Shown: positions 6,398 to 14,400, counted from the first letter of the stretch. The stretch is DNA of 16,460 nt from an uncultured candidate division Zixibacteria bacterium (GCA_937925655.1 CALAMC010000032.1:1-16460); one strand, 5' to 3'. A program made the numbers and translations. Notes: generated by a model from the letters alone, not told the origin.

Positions 6398-8419
6398 TCA
6401 CTCACACCCCACCACCGGCGCCGGGCCGGGGGGTAAATCATAGATGTAGGATATCAAGTATAGTATATCTATCAGGTTTATGGCGCAATCGCCGTTGACA
6501 TCGCCAGTATAATAGGGAATTGGGGCAGGGCCAACCGGATTATCATATAGATAACTAATCAAATATAAAACATCTAATAAATTAACTTGTCCGTCTGCAG
6601 ATACGTCTCCATATAAATAATCGCATTCGTCGCCAATCCCGTCTTCGTCAGAGTCAATTTGATCAGGATTGAAGATGGTAGGGCAATTATCTGTATAACA
6701 TGTATGAATGTGGGGTAGTGAAGGATCACCATACCCATCATAATCTTGATCCGTACAATCATCACAAATATCACCGATTCCATCTGCATCCAAATCTCTT
6801 TGATCATAATTTGCATCATAAGGGCAATTGTCACAAATATCGCCTACACCATCATTATCACGATCTGTTTGGTTTGGATGTGATACCATTGGGCAGTTAT
6901 CGCAAGCATCACCTGCACCATCGCTATCGGAGTCATTTTGATCAGGATTAAAGTTCTGTGGACAATTATCACAAATGTCTCCTACACCATCATTATCACT
7001 ATCTGTTTGGTTTGGATGTGGTGCAAAAGGGCAGTTATCGCATGCGTCACCCGCACCATCGTTATCGGTATCATTTTGGTCAGGATTAAAATCCTGTGGG
7101 CAATTATCATCTCCAGTTTGTATTCCGTCCATATCCATATCAGAATATTTAGTCCAACATGCAATGTATTTTGATTTTTTATTTCCCGCATTTTCAAACC
7201 AACCACCGGCGATCAAATTATCATTATATTCACATAAAGCATAAACATTATTATCTACTCCCGATCCCAAGGGTTTCCATTCAATACCATCCCACGATGC
7301 AATGTTTTTTGCAGCAGTCCCGCCGGCATAAAAAAAATCCCCACCCGCTATAAGTAAATCATTATAGAAACATACTGCCCTGACTGAGCTACTTATGCCA
7401 GTTCCCAAAGATATCCAAGCTTCGCCATCCCACGCAGCGATATAATTGACTGTATCATCGGCAGACAAATCAAAATCTCCCGCTGCTATAAGAGTCCCAT
7501 TGAATAATGTCATATCACAAACAGTATTATTGAGTCCAGCACCTAATGGAGACCATTGATAACCATCCCAGCAGGCAATGTTATAAGCTGGAGTGGTGCC
7601 AGCTGTGTCAAAGTGACCTCCGACTATTAGTTTATTATTGAATACTTCAACGCATTTAATAACACCGTTTGTACCTGAATCCATATTGGACCAATTTTCA
7701 CCGTCATAAGCCGCAATATGATTAAAAGGAGATCCAATTTCCGGTGAAAACGTGCCAGCAGCAATTAGTTTATTATCATATTCGATGACATCATTGATTC
7801 CATGATTGAAATTAGATTCCAAAGAATTCCATGATAATCCATCCAATTGGAATATTTCTCCATAGAAAAATGATCCCGTTACAAGAAAATCATTGAATTG
7901 GCAAAATGCCTTATATTCATCTACTAATTCTGGCCCTATATTGAACCAATTGGTATCATTGTACCCTACAATTCTAAAGAAGTGCCCACCTATGATTAGC
8001 CTGCCATTAAATGAATATAGGCCGGATACGCTAGCATTAATTAAAGAATCCCCAAAATTCGCTACCCAATAAATATCATCAGAGTGGCTGGCCGAAGACT
8101 TACTTACGGTGGGATGGAGCATTGGTTCGCTTGACTTCGGTATAAAGTCGATATCACCCCCTTTTAAACTCAATGCTTCTTGGTAATCATTTTTTTGAAT
8201 AGCACTGATATTTATATGGCTGTTTTTTGTTAGAAATTTCAAGATACCTATATTATCACTAGTCTTTGCTGCCACTATCATTGCGTTTCCTGGATTGCCC
8301 GCATCGATCCCCGCCTGAATCGTCGGCTGGTCAGCCGGAACATGAATTGTGGCCGGAAAGGCCATGACCGGACATAGTACTATCAGGCCCAAAAGCCCCA
8401 ACACTTTATCTTTTATCAT
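6398..8419 (-). CDS. Secreted seven-bladed propeller / TSP3 / dockerin protein, apparently chimeric
   Basis: A 673-residue exported protein. Residues 1-23 are a signal peptide (MIKDKVLGLLGLIVLCPVMAFPA), then TIHVPADQPTIQAGIDAG, the usual opening of a parallel beta-helix protein, which here does not continue as a helix. Residues about 115-424 hold seven repeats of the type VxAxxxxxxxLIxGGxF...NIAxWDGxxWxxLG. The GGxF-like turns (GGHF, TGSF, AGTF, GGHF, AGDF, GGDF, GGWF) suggest a seven-bladed propeller. Residues about 425-602 are calcium-binding thrombospondin type 3 repeats (DNCPxxxNPDQxDxDxDGxGD). Residues about 603-673 are a double dockerin-like module ending PPGPAPVVGCE. The frame opens further upstream, but the ATG at 8419 has GGAGGG before it and starts the signal peptide. 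The centre is much more AT-rich than the ends, suggesting a transferred passenger. The ligand is unknown. Confidence 0.85.
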   Translation of the reverse strand: MIKDKVLGLLGLIVLCPVMAFPATIHVPADQPTIQAGIDAGNPGNAMIVAAKTSDNIGILKFLTKNSHINISAIQKNDYQEALSLKGGDIDFIPKSSEPMLHPTVSKSSASHSDDIYWVANFGDSLINASVSGLYSFNGRLIIGGHFFRIVGYNDTNWFNIGPELVDEYKAFCQFNDFLVTGSFFYGEIFQLDGLSWNSLESNFNHGINDVIEYDNKLIAAGTFSPEIGSPFNHIAAYDGENWSNMDSGTNGVIKCVEVFNNKLIVGGHFDTAGTTPAYNIACWDGYQWSPLGAGLNNTVCDMTLFNGTLIAAGDFDLSADDTVNYIAAWDGEAWISLGTGISSSVRAVCFYNDLLIAGGDFFYAGGTAAKNIASWDGIEWKPLGSGVDNNVYALCEYNDNLIAGGWFENAGNKKSKYIACWTKYSDMDMDGIQTGDDNCPQDFNPDQNDTDNDGAGDACDNCPFAPHPNQTDSDNDGVGDICDNCPQNFNPDQNDSDSDGAGDACDNCPMVSHPNQTDRDNDGVGDICDNCPYDANYDQRDLDADGIGDICDDCTDQDYDGYGDPSLPHIHTCYTDNCPTIFNPDQIDSDEDGIGDECDYLYGDVSADGQVNLLDVLYLISYLYDNPVGPAPIPYYTGDVNGDCAINLIDILYLISYIYDLPPGPAPVVGCE
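6402..6433. repeat. 32-bp GC-rich direct repeat, copy 2
   Basis: Identical to 5466-5497. Here it is the functional coding end (PPGPAPVVGC) of the propeller/TSP3/dockerin gene. Confidence 0.85.
6833..7108 (-). repeat. 138-bp tandem duplication within the TSP3 region
   Basis: Two 46-codon units (7108-6971 and 6970-6833 on the minus strand) each encode a pair of 23-residue TSP3 repeats, DNCPQxFNPDQND... then DNCPxxxHPNQTD.... DNA similarity is high, and the exact 138-base period is seen at CCTACACCATCATTATCA (6843 and 6981). Confidence 0.85.
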
Positions 8420-8480
8420 CCTCGATCCCTCCGAAAAAGAAGAGAATTGTAAATTTTGAACGCGCCTATGCGACAATTTT

Positions 8481-8508
8481 AATTTATCATAATCACCCAT
8501 GCTGTCAA
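8481..8508 (-). promoter_or_regulatory. Candidate promoter of the propeller/TSP3 gene
   Basis: A perfect TTGACA (minus strand, 8503-8508) is followed after 16 bases by TAAATT (8481-8486). The predicted transcript would begin about 55 bases before the ATG at 8419. It also argues against the longer frame that opens at 8500, since that start would lie inside the promoter. Confidence 0.5.
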
Positions 8509-8652
8509 GGACTTATTGCGGGCGACCATCCGGACGGGCACAAGATTCAGATAAGATAGCCGGGGTGGGCGGGCACGGCCCGGAGAATCCTGCTAATTTA
8601 TTAAAACCTAATATCTTAAGAGGACAGAATGGCGGCCGGACACTAATAATAG

Positions 8653-8681
8653 TTGCCTAATTGTCAAAATTAGACTATAAT
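8653..8681 (+). promoter_or_regulatory. Candidate promoter of the symporter gene
   Basis: TTGCCT (8653-8658) and a perfect TATAAT (8676-8681) are separated by 17 bases. The TTG at 8661, the farthest upstream possible start of the frame, lies between the two boxes and so is unlikely to be translated. This favours ATG 8706 or 8724. Confidence 0.6.
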
Positions 8682-8705
8682 AACCGTTTATGGTTAATTC
8701 ATAAT

Positions 8706-10685
8706 ATGGGAACACAACTTGATATGAAATCAAAAACGGGGAACATTATTCTGATTGCCATGGTGGCCGGGGCCGTGCTGGGTGCGCTCGGGGGTTATTT
8801 TGCCGGCGATATTCTCCTCAAAATCCGGTTTCTGGGGACGATCTTTCTCAATGCTCTGAAAATGGTCGTGATACCGCTGATTGTGGCCTCGATGATTGTC
8901 GGGGTCGCCTCACTGGGTGATATTCGAAAACTCGGCAAAACGGCCGGGAAAACTTTGCTGTTTTATCTGGCGACGACCAGCATTGCCGTCATCATCGGCC
9001 TGGTTCTGGTCAACATTCTGCGGCCGGGCGTCGGCGTGTCGGCGTTCGGGTCGCATATTCCCGAAATAGTACAGGCCAGCCGGGAAAAGACGCTTATCGA
9101 CGTTGTCATAAGTCTTATCCCCGATAACCTGTTTGCGGCCGCGTCCGGCGGACAGGTTCTGCCGCTGATTGTTTTTTCGCTGATATTCGGCGCCGTTCTG
9201 ACCACGATCGGCATCAAAGGCCGTCCGGTGTTGAGCTTTTTCGACGGCCTCAATCGCGCCATCATGAAACTGGTGACGCTGATACTGTATTTTGCCCCCA
9301 TAGGCGTCCTGGCCCTGATCGGCGGCATTGTCGCCGAAAACCGCGGGTCTATCGAGCAGTTGATCTCCGGTCTGGGGTTGTACACCCTGACGGTTATCAT
9401 CGGCCTGGCTATACACGGCATTATCATACTGCCGCTTATTTTAAAAATGTTCACGGGCCGCAATCCGTTTACCTATTTTGTCAACATGGGTCAGGCGCTG
9501 GCGACCGCTTTCACGACCGCCTCGTCATCGGCCACGTTGCCGATTACCATTGATGCCGTCGAGGAAAAAAATGAGGTCAATCCCAAAGCGGCCTCGTTTG
9601 TCCTGCCGCTGGGAGCCACCATCAACATGGATGGGACCGCCCTGTATGAAGCGGTGGCGGCCATGTTTATCGCGCAGATTTACGGGATAGATTTATCGAT
9701 CGGCGCGCAGGTGGTTATATTTTTAACCGCCACGCTGGCCTCGATCGGAGCCGCCGGGATACCCCATGCCGGGACGGTGACTATGGTCTTCGTCCTGACG
9801 GCGGTCGGCTTACCGCTGGAGGGCATCGGGCTTATCTGGGCCATCGACTGGTTTTTGGATCGGTGCCGGACAACCGTCAACGTCTGGGGCGATTCCATCG
9901 GTGCGGCGGTAATCGGCGAAACGGCTGAATTCAAAGATGAAGCCCGACCGCGCGCGGTAGCCGCACCAGCTCGTCCCGAAACTCGTGAACAGGCCCGTTC
10001 CGAACGACCTTTCGTAAAATATGAACGAAAAGACCGTCAGTCATCAAGGCCGGCAACGGGTGACGGCCGGAAACGTTATGAAGGCCGCGATGATCGCCGG
10101 GGTCGCTCCGGGCGCGGCGACAGGCCCGATCGTTCGGACCGGCAGGATCGCTCCGACAGATATTCCCGCCACGAGGGCGGGCGCCCGCGTAAATACCAGC
10201 CAAAACAAGATATGGTGCGCGACCAGAAACCGCCCGCGCCGCCCGATGACCGAAACGGCAAAGACACCAAAGAAATAATGGGGCCGGACCTCAAAGTCAA
10301 AGTCAATCACGAACCGGTCAAACCGTCCAAGACAACCATTGAACGCGAACTGGAGAAAGTCCGCCAGCAATTGGACAAAATGGACGGCCATGACGCCGGA
10401 GTGGTGGCCGAAAAACCGCCGCACGAAAACAAGAAATCCGATGACTATTTCGACATAGACGTCTCGAAATTGAATTTGCTGGGCGACGACCGCCCGAAGC
10501 CTCCCGAACCCCAGCGACCGTCTCAAGATATTGCCGACGAACCGGTTACAAAACCATCTAAGGCAGACGAGCTGACCGTCAAGACCGATGAGCCGGCTAC
10601 AAGCCATGCCAGCGATGATGCCGAACCGGAATCTTCGTCGGACAATATGTGGGGACGGGAAAAGAAGAAAAAACTTCTTAAGTGA
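8706..10685 (+). CDS. Dicarboxylate/amino acid:cation symporter with long Arg/Asp-rich tail
   Basis: A 659-residue membrane protein. Residues about 10-405 are a complete DAACS (SDF, GltPh-like) transporter that takes up acidic amino acids or C4-dicarboxylates with Na+ or H+. Visible signatures: the HP1 serine motif TASSSATLP (271-279), NMDGT (307-311), the HP2 loop AAGIPHAGTVTM, and the TM8 substrate site DWFLDRCRTTVN (381-392). D385, R388, T389 and N392 match GltPh D394, R397, T398 and N401; the arginine points to acidic substrates. Residues about 408-659 form a hydrophilic, probably disordered tail: an Arg/Asp stretch (RGRSGRGDRPDRSDRQDRSD), a short helix (IERELEKVRQQLDKM) and a basic end (EKKKKLLK). 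Family members usually stop soon after TM8. The start is ATG 8706 or 8724; neither has a clear ribosome binding site. Confidence 0.9.
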   Translation: MGTQLDMKSKTGNIILIAMVAGAVLGALGGYFAGDILLKIRFLGTIFLNALKMVVIPLIVASMIVGVASLGDIRKLGKTAGKTLLFYLATTSIAVIIGLVLVNILRPGVGVSAFGSHIPEIVQASREKTLIDVVISLIPDNLFAAASGGQVLPLIVFSLIFGAVLTTIGIKGRPVLSFFDGLNRAIMKLVTLILYFAPIGVLALIGGIVAENRGSIEQLISGLGLYTLTVIIGLAIHGIIILPLILKMFTGRNPFTYFVNMGQALATAFTTASSSATLPITIDAVEEKNEVNPKAASFVLPLGATINMDGTALYEAVAAMFIAQIYGIDLSIGAQVVIFLTATLASIGAAGIPHAGTVTMVFVLTAVGLPLEGIGLIWAIDWFLDRCRTTVNVWGDSIGAAVIGETAEFKDEARPRAVAAPARPETREQARSERPFVKYERKDRQSSRPATGDGRKRYEGRDDRRGRSGRGDRPDRSDRQDRSDRYSRHEGGRPRKYQPKQDMVRDQKPPAPPDDRNGKDTKEIMGPDLKVKVNHEPVKPSKTTIERELEKVRQQLDKMDGHDAGVVAEKPPHENKKSDDYFDIDVSKLNLLGDDRPKPPEPQRPSQDIADEPVTKPSKADELTVKTDEPATSHASDDAEPESSSDNMWGREKKKKLLK

Positions 10686-10770
10686 TGCCGCGGCTGACTG
10701 TGATGCCGCCATTGGGGCCGAATTTAAAAACTTTCCGGATTCTTGAGCGTTTAATGATATTGGAAAATTA

Positions 10771-10799
10771 TTGACCGGCCACATAGGCCGTTGTATTAT
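10771..10799 (+). promoter_or_regulatory. Candidate promoter of the htpX gene cluster with operator-like repeat
   Basis: TTGACC (10771-10776) and TATTAT (10794-10799) are 17 bases apart. Between them is the inverted repeat CGGCC-ACATA-GGCCG (10776-10790), well placed for a repressor. A ribosome binding site, GGGAAGGA, precedes the ATG at 10821. Confidence 0.6.
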
Positions 10800-10820
10800 G
10801 CTTAAGAAGAGGGAAGGAAA

Positions 10821-11663
10821 ATGAACTCGCTGAAAGTGACGTTTTTGTTACTACTGATGACCCTGCTGTTTATCGGGGTCGGGTATATGCTGGGCGGCCA
10901 GAGAGGCATGGTTCTGGCTTTCGGCCTGGCGGTGATTATGAATTTCGTATCATACTGGTTTTCCGATAAAATCGTATTGAAAATGTACCGGGGGCAGGAA
11001 GTCACGGCTTCGTCGAACAGCCGCCTCTATCGCATTGTCAGCATGGCCTCGCAGAAGGCCGGACTGCCGATGCCGAAAGTGTACACCATACCGACGCATG
11101 CCCCCAATGCCTTCGCCACCGGCCGCAATGCCCATCACGCCGCCGTGGCCGCCACCGAGGGGCTCATGGAAATCCTCAACGATTCCGAGCTGGAAGGCGT
11201 CATCGGGCACGAACTGGCTCATATAAAACACAAAGACATGCTGATCGGGACGATTGCCGCGACCATGGCCGGAGCGATCGGGATTCTGGCCTCGATGGCT
11301 CGCTGGGCCATGATTTTCGGCGGCGGTTCGCGCGACAACGACCGCAATCCGCTGGGCCTTCTGGTGGCGATGATCGTCGCACCGCTGGCGGCCATGTTGA
11401 TTCAAATGGCTGTCTCCCGCTCCCGTGAGTACAAAGCCGACGCCGAGGGCGGTCGCATCACCGGGCAGTATCTCGGATTGGCCAAAGCGCTGGAGAAACT
11501 TCATTCCAGCAAGGTTCGTCTGAACCTTGACCAGAGGCCGGCTACGGCGCACCTGTTTATCGCCAATCCGCTGTCGGGCAAAGGACTGGCTTCGCTTTTT
11601 TCGACCCACCCCCCGGTGCAGGAGCGCATTGCACGTCTGCAAAAACTGGCGATGGGGCTGTAA
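10821..11663 (+). CDS. htpX: HtpX, membrane zinc metalloprotease (M48B)
   Basis: A 280-residue inner-membrane protease of normal family length. Two N-terminal membrane segments span about residues 5-25 and 28-48, followed by the cytosolic M48 domain. The zinc site is H130-E131-x2-H134 in VIGHELAHIKHKD, with E203 in SREYKAD as third ligand. Two further hydrophobic stretches lie at about 143-168 and 178-198. The C-terminal STHPPVQERIARL motif is characteristic. HtpX degrades misfolded or damaged membrane proteins together with FtsH and is often induced by envelope or heat stress. It is first in a plus-strand cluster with corC-like, rlmD and DUF885 genes. GGAAGGA lies just before the ATG, and its own promoter is visible upstream. 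Confidence 0.95.
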   Translation: MNSLKVTFLLLLMTLLFIGVGYMLGGQRGMVLAFGLAVIMNFVSYWFSDKIVLKMYRGQEVTASSNSRLYRIVSMASQKAGLPMPKVYTIPTHAPNAFATGRNAHHAAVAATEGLMEILNDSELEGVIGHELAHIKHKDMLIGTIAATMAGAIGILASMARWAMIFGGGSRDNDRNPLGLLVAMIVAPLAAMLIQMAVSRSREYKADAEGGRITGQYLGLAKALEKLHSSKVRLNLDQRPATAHLFIANPLSGKGLASLFSTHPPVQERIARLQKLAMGL

Positions 11664-11667
11664 GGAA

Positions 11668-11684
11668 CGGTTTGAATAAAACCG
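11668..11684 (+). promoter_or_regulatory. Small hairpin between the ribosome binding site and start codon of the CorC-like gene
   Basis: CGGTTT-GAATA-AAACCG is a perfect 6-bp stem with a five-base loop that ends exactly at the base before the ATG at 11685. The only Shine-Dalgarno-like AAGGA (11662-11666) lies on the other side of it, 18 bases from the ATG and overlapping the htpX stop. Folding would shorten that distance. Confidence 0.4.
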
Positions 11685-13001
11685 ATGCATAACCACTTTA
11701 TCGAAATCTTCGCGATTTTTTTATTGATACTGGCTAACGGCTTTTTTTCGTTGTCGGAATTTTCCATCATCGCCAGCCGCCGCTCCAAACTCAAACGAAT
11801 GGCCAAAGAGGGCTTTCGCGGTTCGGCCAAAGCCGTCAAAATACACACTAATCCGGAGAAATTCCTGGCCGCCGTTCAGATCGGGATAACTTTTGTCGGC
11901 ACGTTCGCCGGTGTCTTCAGCGGCATGACCATCGTCAATCTGCTGCTTCCGGTATTCGGGAATATTCCGGTTGATTTCATTGCCAAGTCGGCTCGTCCGC
12001 TGGCTTTATTTACCGTCGTCTTCGGCATATCGTTTCTGTCGGTGGTGTTGGGCGAACTAGTGCCGAAATATATCGCCTTGTCCACGCCGGAGAAAATCGC
12101 TTCGGCCGTAGCCGGTCCCATGACCATATTTACCACGCTGGGATCGGTCATCGTCCGCCTGCTTTCGGCGACGGCGAAAAAAATCGCTCACCTGCTCGGA
12201 TTCAAACAAATTTCCCAACGCAGTACCATCAACGAAGATGATATAGACATGATCATTGCCGAGGGCCGGGAGACGGGAACATTTGACGCCACCGAACAGC
12301 AGTTGATTCACTCGATTTTTGACTTCACCGACGTCACCGCCCGCATGGCCATGACCCCGCGCACCGATATTGTCGGTATCGAATTGGGGGATAAGCAGGA
12401 TAAAATAATAAAGACCATGGCCGACAGCGGTTTTTCGCGCTACCCGGTTTACCGCGAAACACTCGACCATATCGAAGGCATTTTATATACCAAGGATGTC
12501 ATCTCGGCGTTGCATCGGGGCGAAAAAATAAATATCAATGACGTCATCCGAAAACCCCTGTTCGTTCCCGATTCTATGATGCTGACTACCCTGCTACAAA
12601 CTTTTCAACAAAAACGGGTGCACGCCGCCATCGTTCTCGATGAATTCGGCGGCACGGCCGGGATGATTACGCTCGAAGATTTGCTGGAGGAAATCGTTGG
12701 GGAAATCCACGATGAGCATGACCATGATGTCCGGGAATTCGTGCGGGAAACGCGCAATGTTGCTTACGCCGCCGGGACATTCCGGGTCGATGAGTTAAAC
12801 GACGATTTCGGGACGGTCCTGGATGAAGACGGCCCCGACACTCTGGGCGGCCTGGTCTTCGAAGAACTGGGGCACCTTCCCCACAAGGGAGAAACCGTCA
12901 CCATCGGCGACGTCCGGTTTAAAGTGTTGGAGATCCGGGGCAACCGGATTGTCCGACTCAAGATTGAAAAAATCCCGCAGGAAAAGTCGGGCGAGTCGTG
13001 A
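11685..13001 (+). CDS. CNNM/CorC (HlyC/CorC) family membrane transporter-like protein
   Basis: A 438-residue protein with the three-part layout of the family. Residues 1 to about 190 are a CNNM (DUF21) membrane domain with FFSLSEFSIIASRRSKLK, FVGTFAGVFSG and VLGELVPKYIAL. Residues about 205-335 are a CBS pair (MTPRTDIVGIE, GFSRYPVYRETLDHIEGILYTKDV, then AAIVLDEFGGTAGMITLEDLLEEIVGEI). Residues about 355-432 are the CorC_HlyC domain (VDELNDDFGTVLDEDGPDTLGG). Members are linked to Mg2+ or Co2+ efflux and to magnesium homeostasis; the old hemolysin name is not supported for most. The gene begins 21 bases after htpX and its stop overlaps the next start by four bases (GTGA), so it is part of an operon with probable translational coupling to rlmD. 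Confidence 0.92.
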   Translation: MHNHFIEIFAIFLLILANGFFSLSEFSIIASRRSKLKRMAKEGFRGSAKAVKIHTNPEKFLAAVQIGITFVGTFAGVFSGMTIVNLLLPVFGNIPVDFIAKSARPLALFTVVFGISFLSVVLGELVPKYIALSTPEKIASAVAGPMTIFTTLGSVIVRLLSATAKKIAHLLGFKQISQRSTINEDDIDMIIAEGRETGTFDATEQQLIHSIFDFTDVTARMAMTPRTDIVGIELGDKQDKIIKTMADSGFSRYPVYRETLDHIEGILYTKDVISALHRGEKININDVIRKPLFVPDSMMLTTLLQTFQQKRVHAAIVLDEFGGTAGMITLEDLLEEIVGEIHDEHDHDVREFVRETRNVAYAAGTFRVDELNDDFGTVLDEDGPDTLGGLVFEELGHLPHKGETVTIGDVRFKVLEIRGNRIVRLKIEKIPQEKSGES

Positions 13002-14383
13002 GCGTCAATTCGTCACCGGACAAGCATCCGGGCGTTGTCCATGAGGTGGAATTAACCGACCTGGCTTTCGACGGCAAAGCCGTGGGCAAAATCGACGGCA
13101 AAGTGATATTTCTGGACCGTGGTCTTCCGGGCGAACGAGTCGCGGCCCGCATCGTTAAAAACCGCCGAAAGTACATTATCGGCCGGGTGGACAAAATTAT
13201 CGAAGCCTCGCCCGAACGCGTCGAGCCACCCTGTGCACATTTCAATGTTTGCGGCGGGTGTACCTGGCAGGATTTGAATTACGAAAAACAATTGTACTAC
13301 AAGGAAAAGCAGGTCAAAGACTGCCTGGAACACATCGGTCATTTCCGAGATATCCCGCTCGATAAAATTACCGCCGCGCCGGACATCTTTCATTACCGCA
13401 ATAAAATGGAATTTTCATTCAACACCACGGACGGCGATTCCAAATTTCACCTGGGTCTGCACGAACGGGGTCATTTCGACCGCATCTTCGACGTGGACCG
13501 CTGCTTTCTTCAGGACGAACGCGCCAATGAAATATTGCTCTGGTTTCGCGACTTTGTCGCCCGGCATGATATACCCATTTACGACGTCCGCCAACATTCC
13601 GGCTATATGCGTTTTCTGATTATCAGGCGGTCGTTTGCATCGGGAAAGTTCATGCTCAATATCGTGACGTCCGAGGGTGAATTGCCGTACCGGGAAGCAC
13701 TTATCGAGGATGTTCGCCGCCGTTTCGACAACGTCGCCACCATCGTGCATAACATTAATACCGGCCAATCCAACATCGCCAAAGGAGAGTCCGAGGAAAT
13801 ATTGTATGGCGACGGCTACATCACCGAAGAAGTGCTGGGACTGAAATTCAGGCTTTATGCCAATTCCTTTTTCCAGACCAATCCCCGCCAGGCCGAAACG
13901 CTGTACCGCCTGGCCCTTGACCTGGCCGAGTTGAACGGGCCGGAACGGGTCATGGATTTGTACTGCGGCACGGGTACCATCGGCATCTGCGCTTCGCGCC
14001 GGGCCGCCTTTGTGACCGGAGTCGAACTGGAAAGCTCGGCCATTGCCGCCGCCGAACAAAACGCCGCCCTCAATGGCATCGACAATATCCGCTTTCTGTC
14101 GGGCTCGGTGCAGGAGTTGATGCGCGATAATCCGGAGGCCTTTGCCGACCACCCGGTGGCCATCGTCGATCCCCCGCGCGCCGGGATGCATCCCAAAGCC
14201 CTCAAACATCTTATAAATTTCCATCCGCCGCGGCTGATATTCATTTCCTGCAATCCGGCCACCTTCGCAAGGGACGCCCGCGCTCTGGTCGACGCCGGAT
14301 ATTCGCTGGATAAAATCATCCCGGTTGACATGTTCCCGCACACCATGCATATTGAGCTAGTGGCGCGGTTTAACAGCCCTTGA
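12998..14383 (+). CDS. rlmD: 23S rRNA (uracil-5-)-methyltransferase, RlmD/RumA type
   Basis: A 461-residue SAM-dependent RNA methyltransferase that makes 5-methyluridine, by family at position 1939 of 23S rRNA. Residues about 8-65 are a TRAM RNA-binding domain. An iron-sulfur cluster site is formed by C79-x5-C85-x2-C88 and C169. The SAM site is VMDLYCGTGTIGICA, followed by IVDPPRAGMH and the catalytic ISCNPATFARD, where C418 is the nucleophile; the C-terminal MHIELVARF supplies the catalytic glutamate. The start is GTG at 12998, which overlaps the preceding stop as GTGA; AGGAAAA lies about 13 bases upstream. RlmD, RlmCD and TrmFO-like enzymes share this fold, so the target base is by homology only. 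Confidence 0.9.
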   Translation: MSVNSSPDKHPGVVHEVELTDLAFDGKAVGKIDGKVIFLDRGLPGERVAARIVKNRRKYIIGRVDKIIEASPERVEPPCAHFNVCGGCTWQDLNYEKQLYYKEKQVKDCLEHIGHFRDIPLDKITAAPDIFHYRNKMEFSFNTTDGDSKFHLGLHERGHFDRIFDVDRCFLQDERANEILLWFRDFVARHDIPIYDVRQHSGYMRFLIIRRSFASGKFMLNIVTSEGELPYREALIEDVRRRFDNVATIVHNINTGQSNIAKGESEEILYGDGYITEEVLGLKFRLYANSFFQTNPRQAETLYRLALDLAELNGPERVMDLYCGTGTIGICASRRAAFVTGVELESSAIAAAEQNAALNGIDNIRFLSGSVQELMRDNPEAFADHPVAIVDPPRAGMHPKALKHLINFHPPRLIFISCNPATFARDARALVDAGYSLDKIIPVDMFPHTMHIELVARFNSP

Positions 14384-14400
14384 ACGATTCAGGAGGAAAC

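Noticed and set aside
6833..7108. CRISPR-like regular repeats
   Set aside because: The periodicity is coding (23- and 46-residue TSP3 units) with similar sequence throughout, and there are no unique spacers or cas genes.
10686..10770. Terminator after the symporter gene
   Set aside because: I see GC-rich words and a repeated TGATGCCG, but no stem followed by a T-run.
13415..14350. 311-residue frame antisense to rlmD
   Set aside because: It is a shadow of a complete enzyme frame with all catalytic motifs and has no domain of its own.
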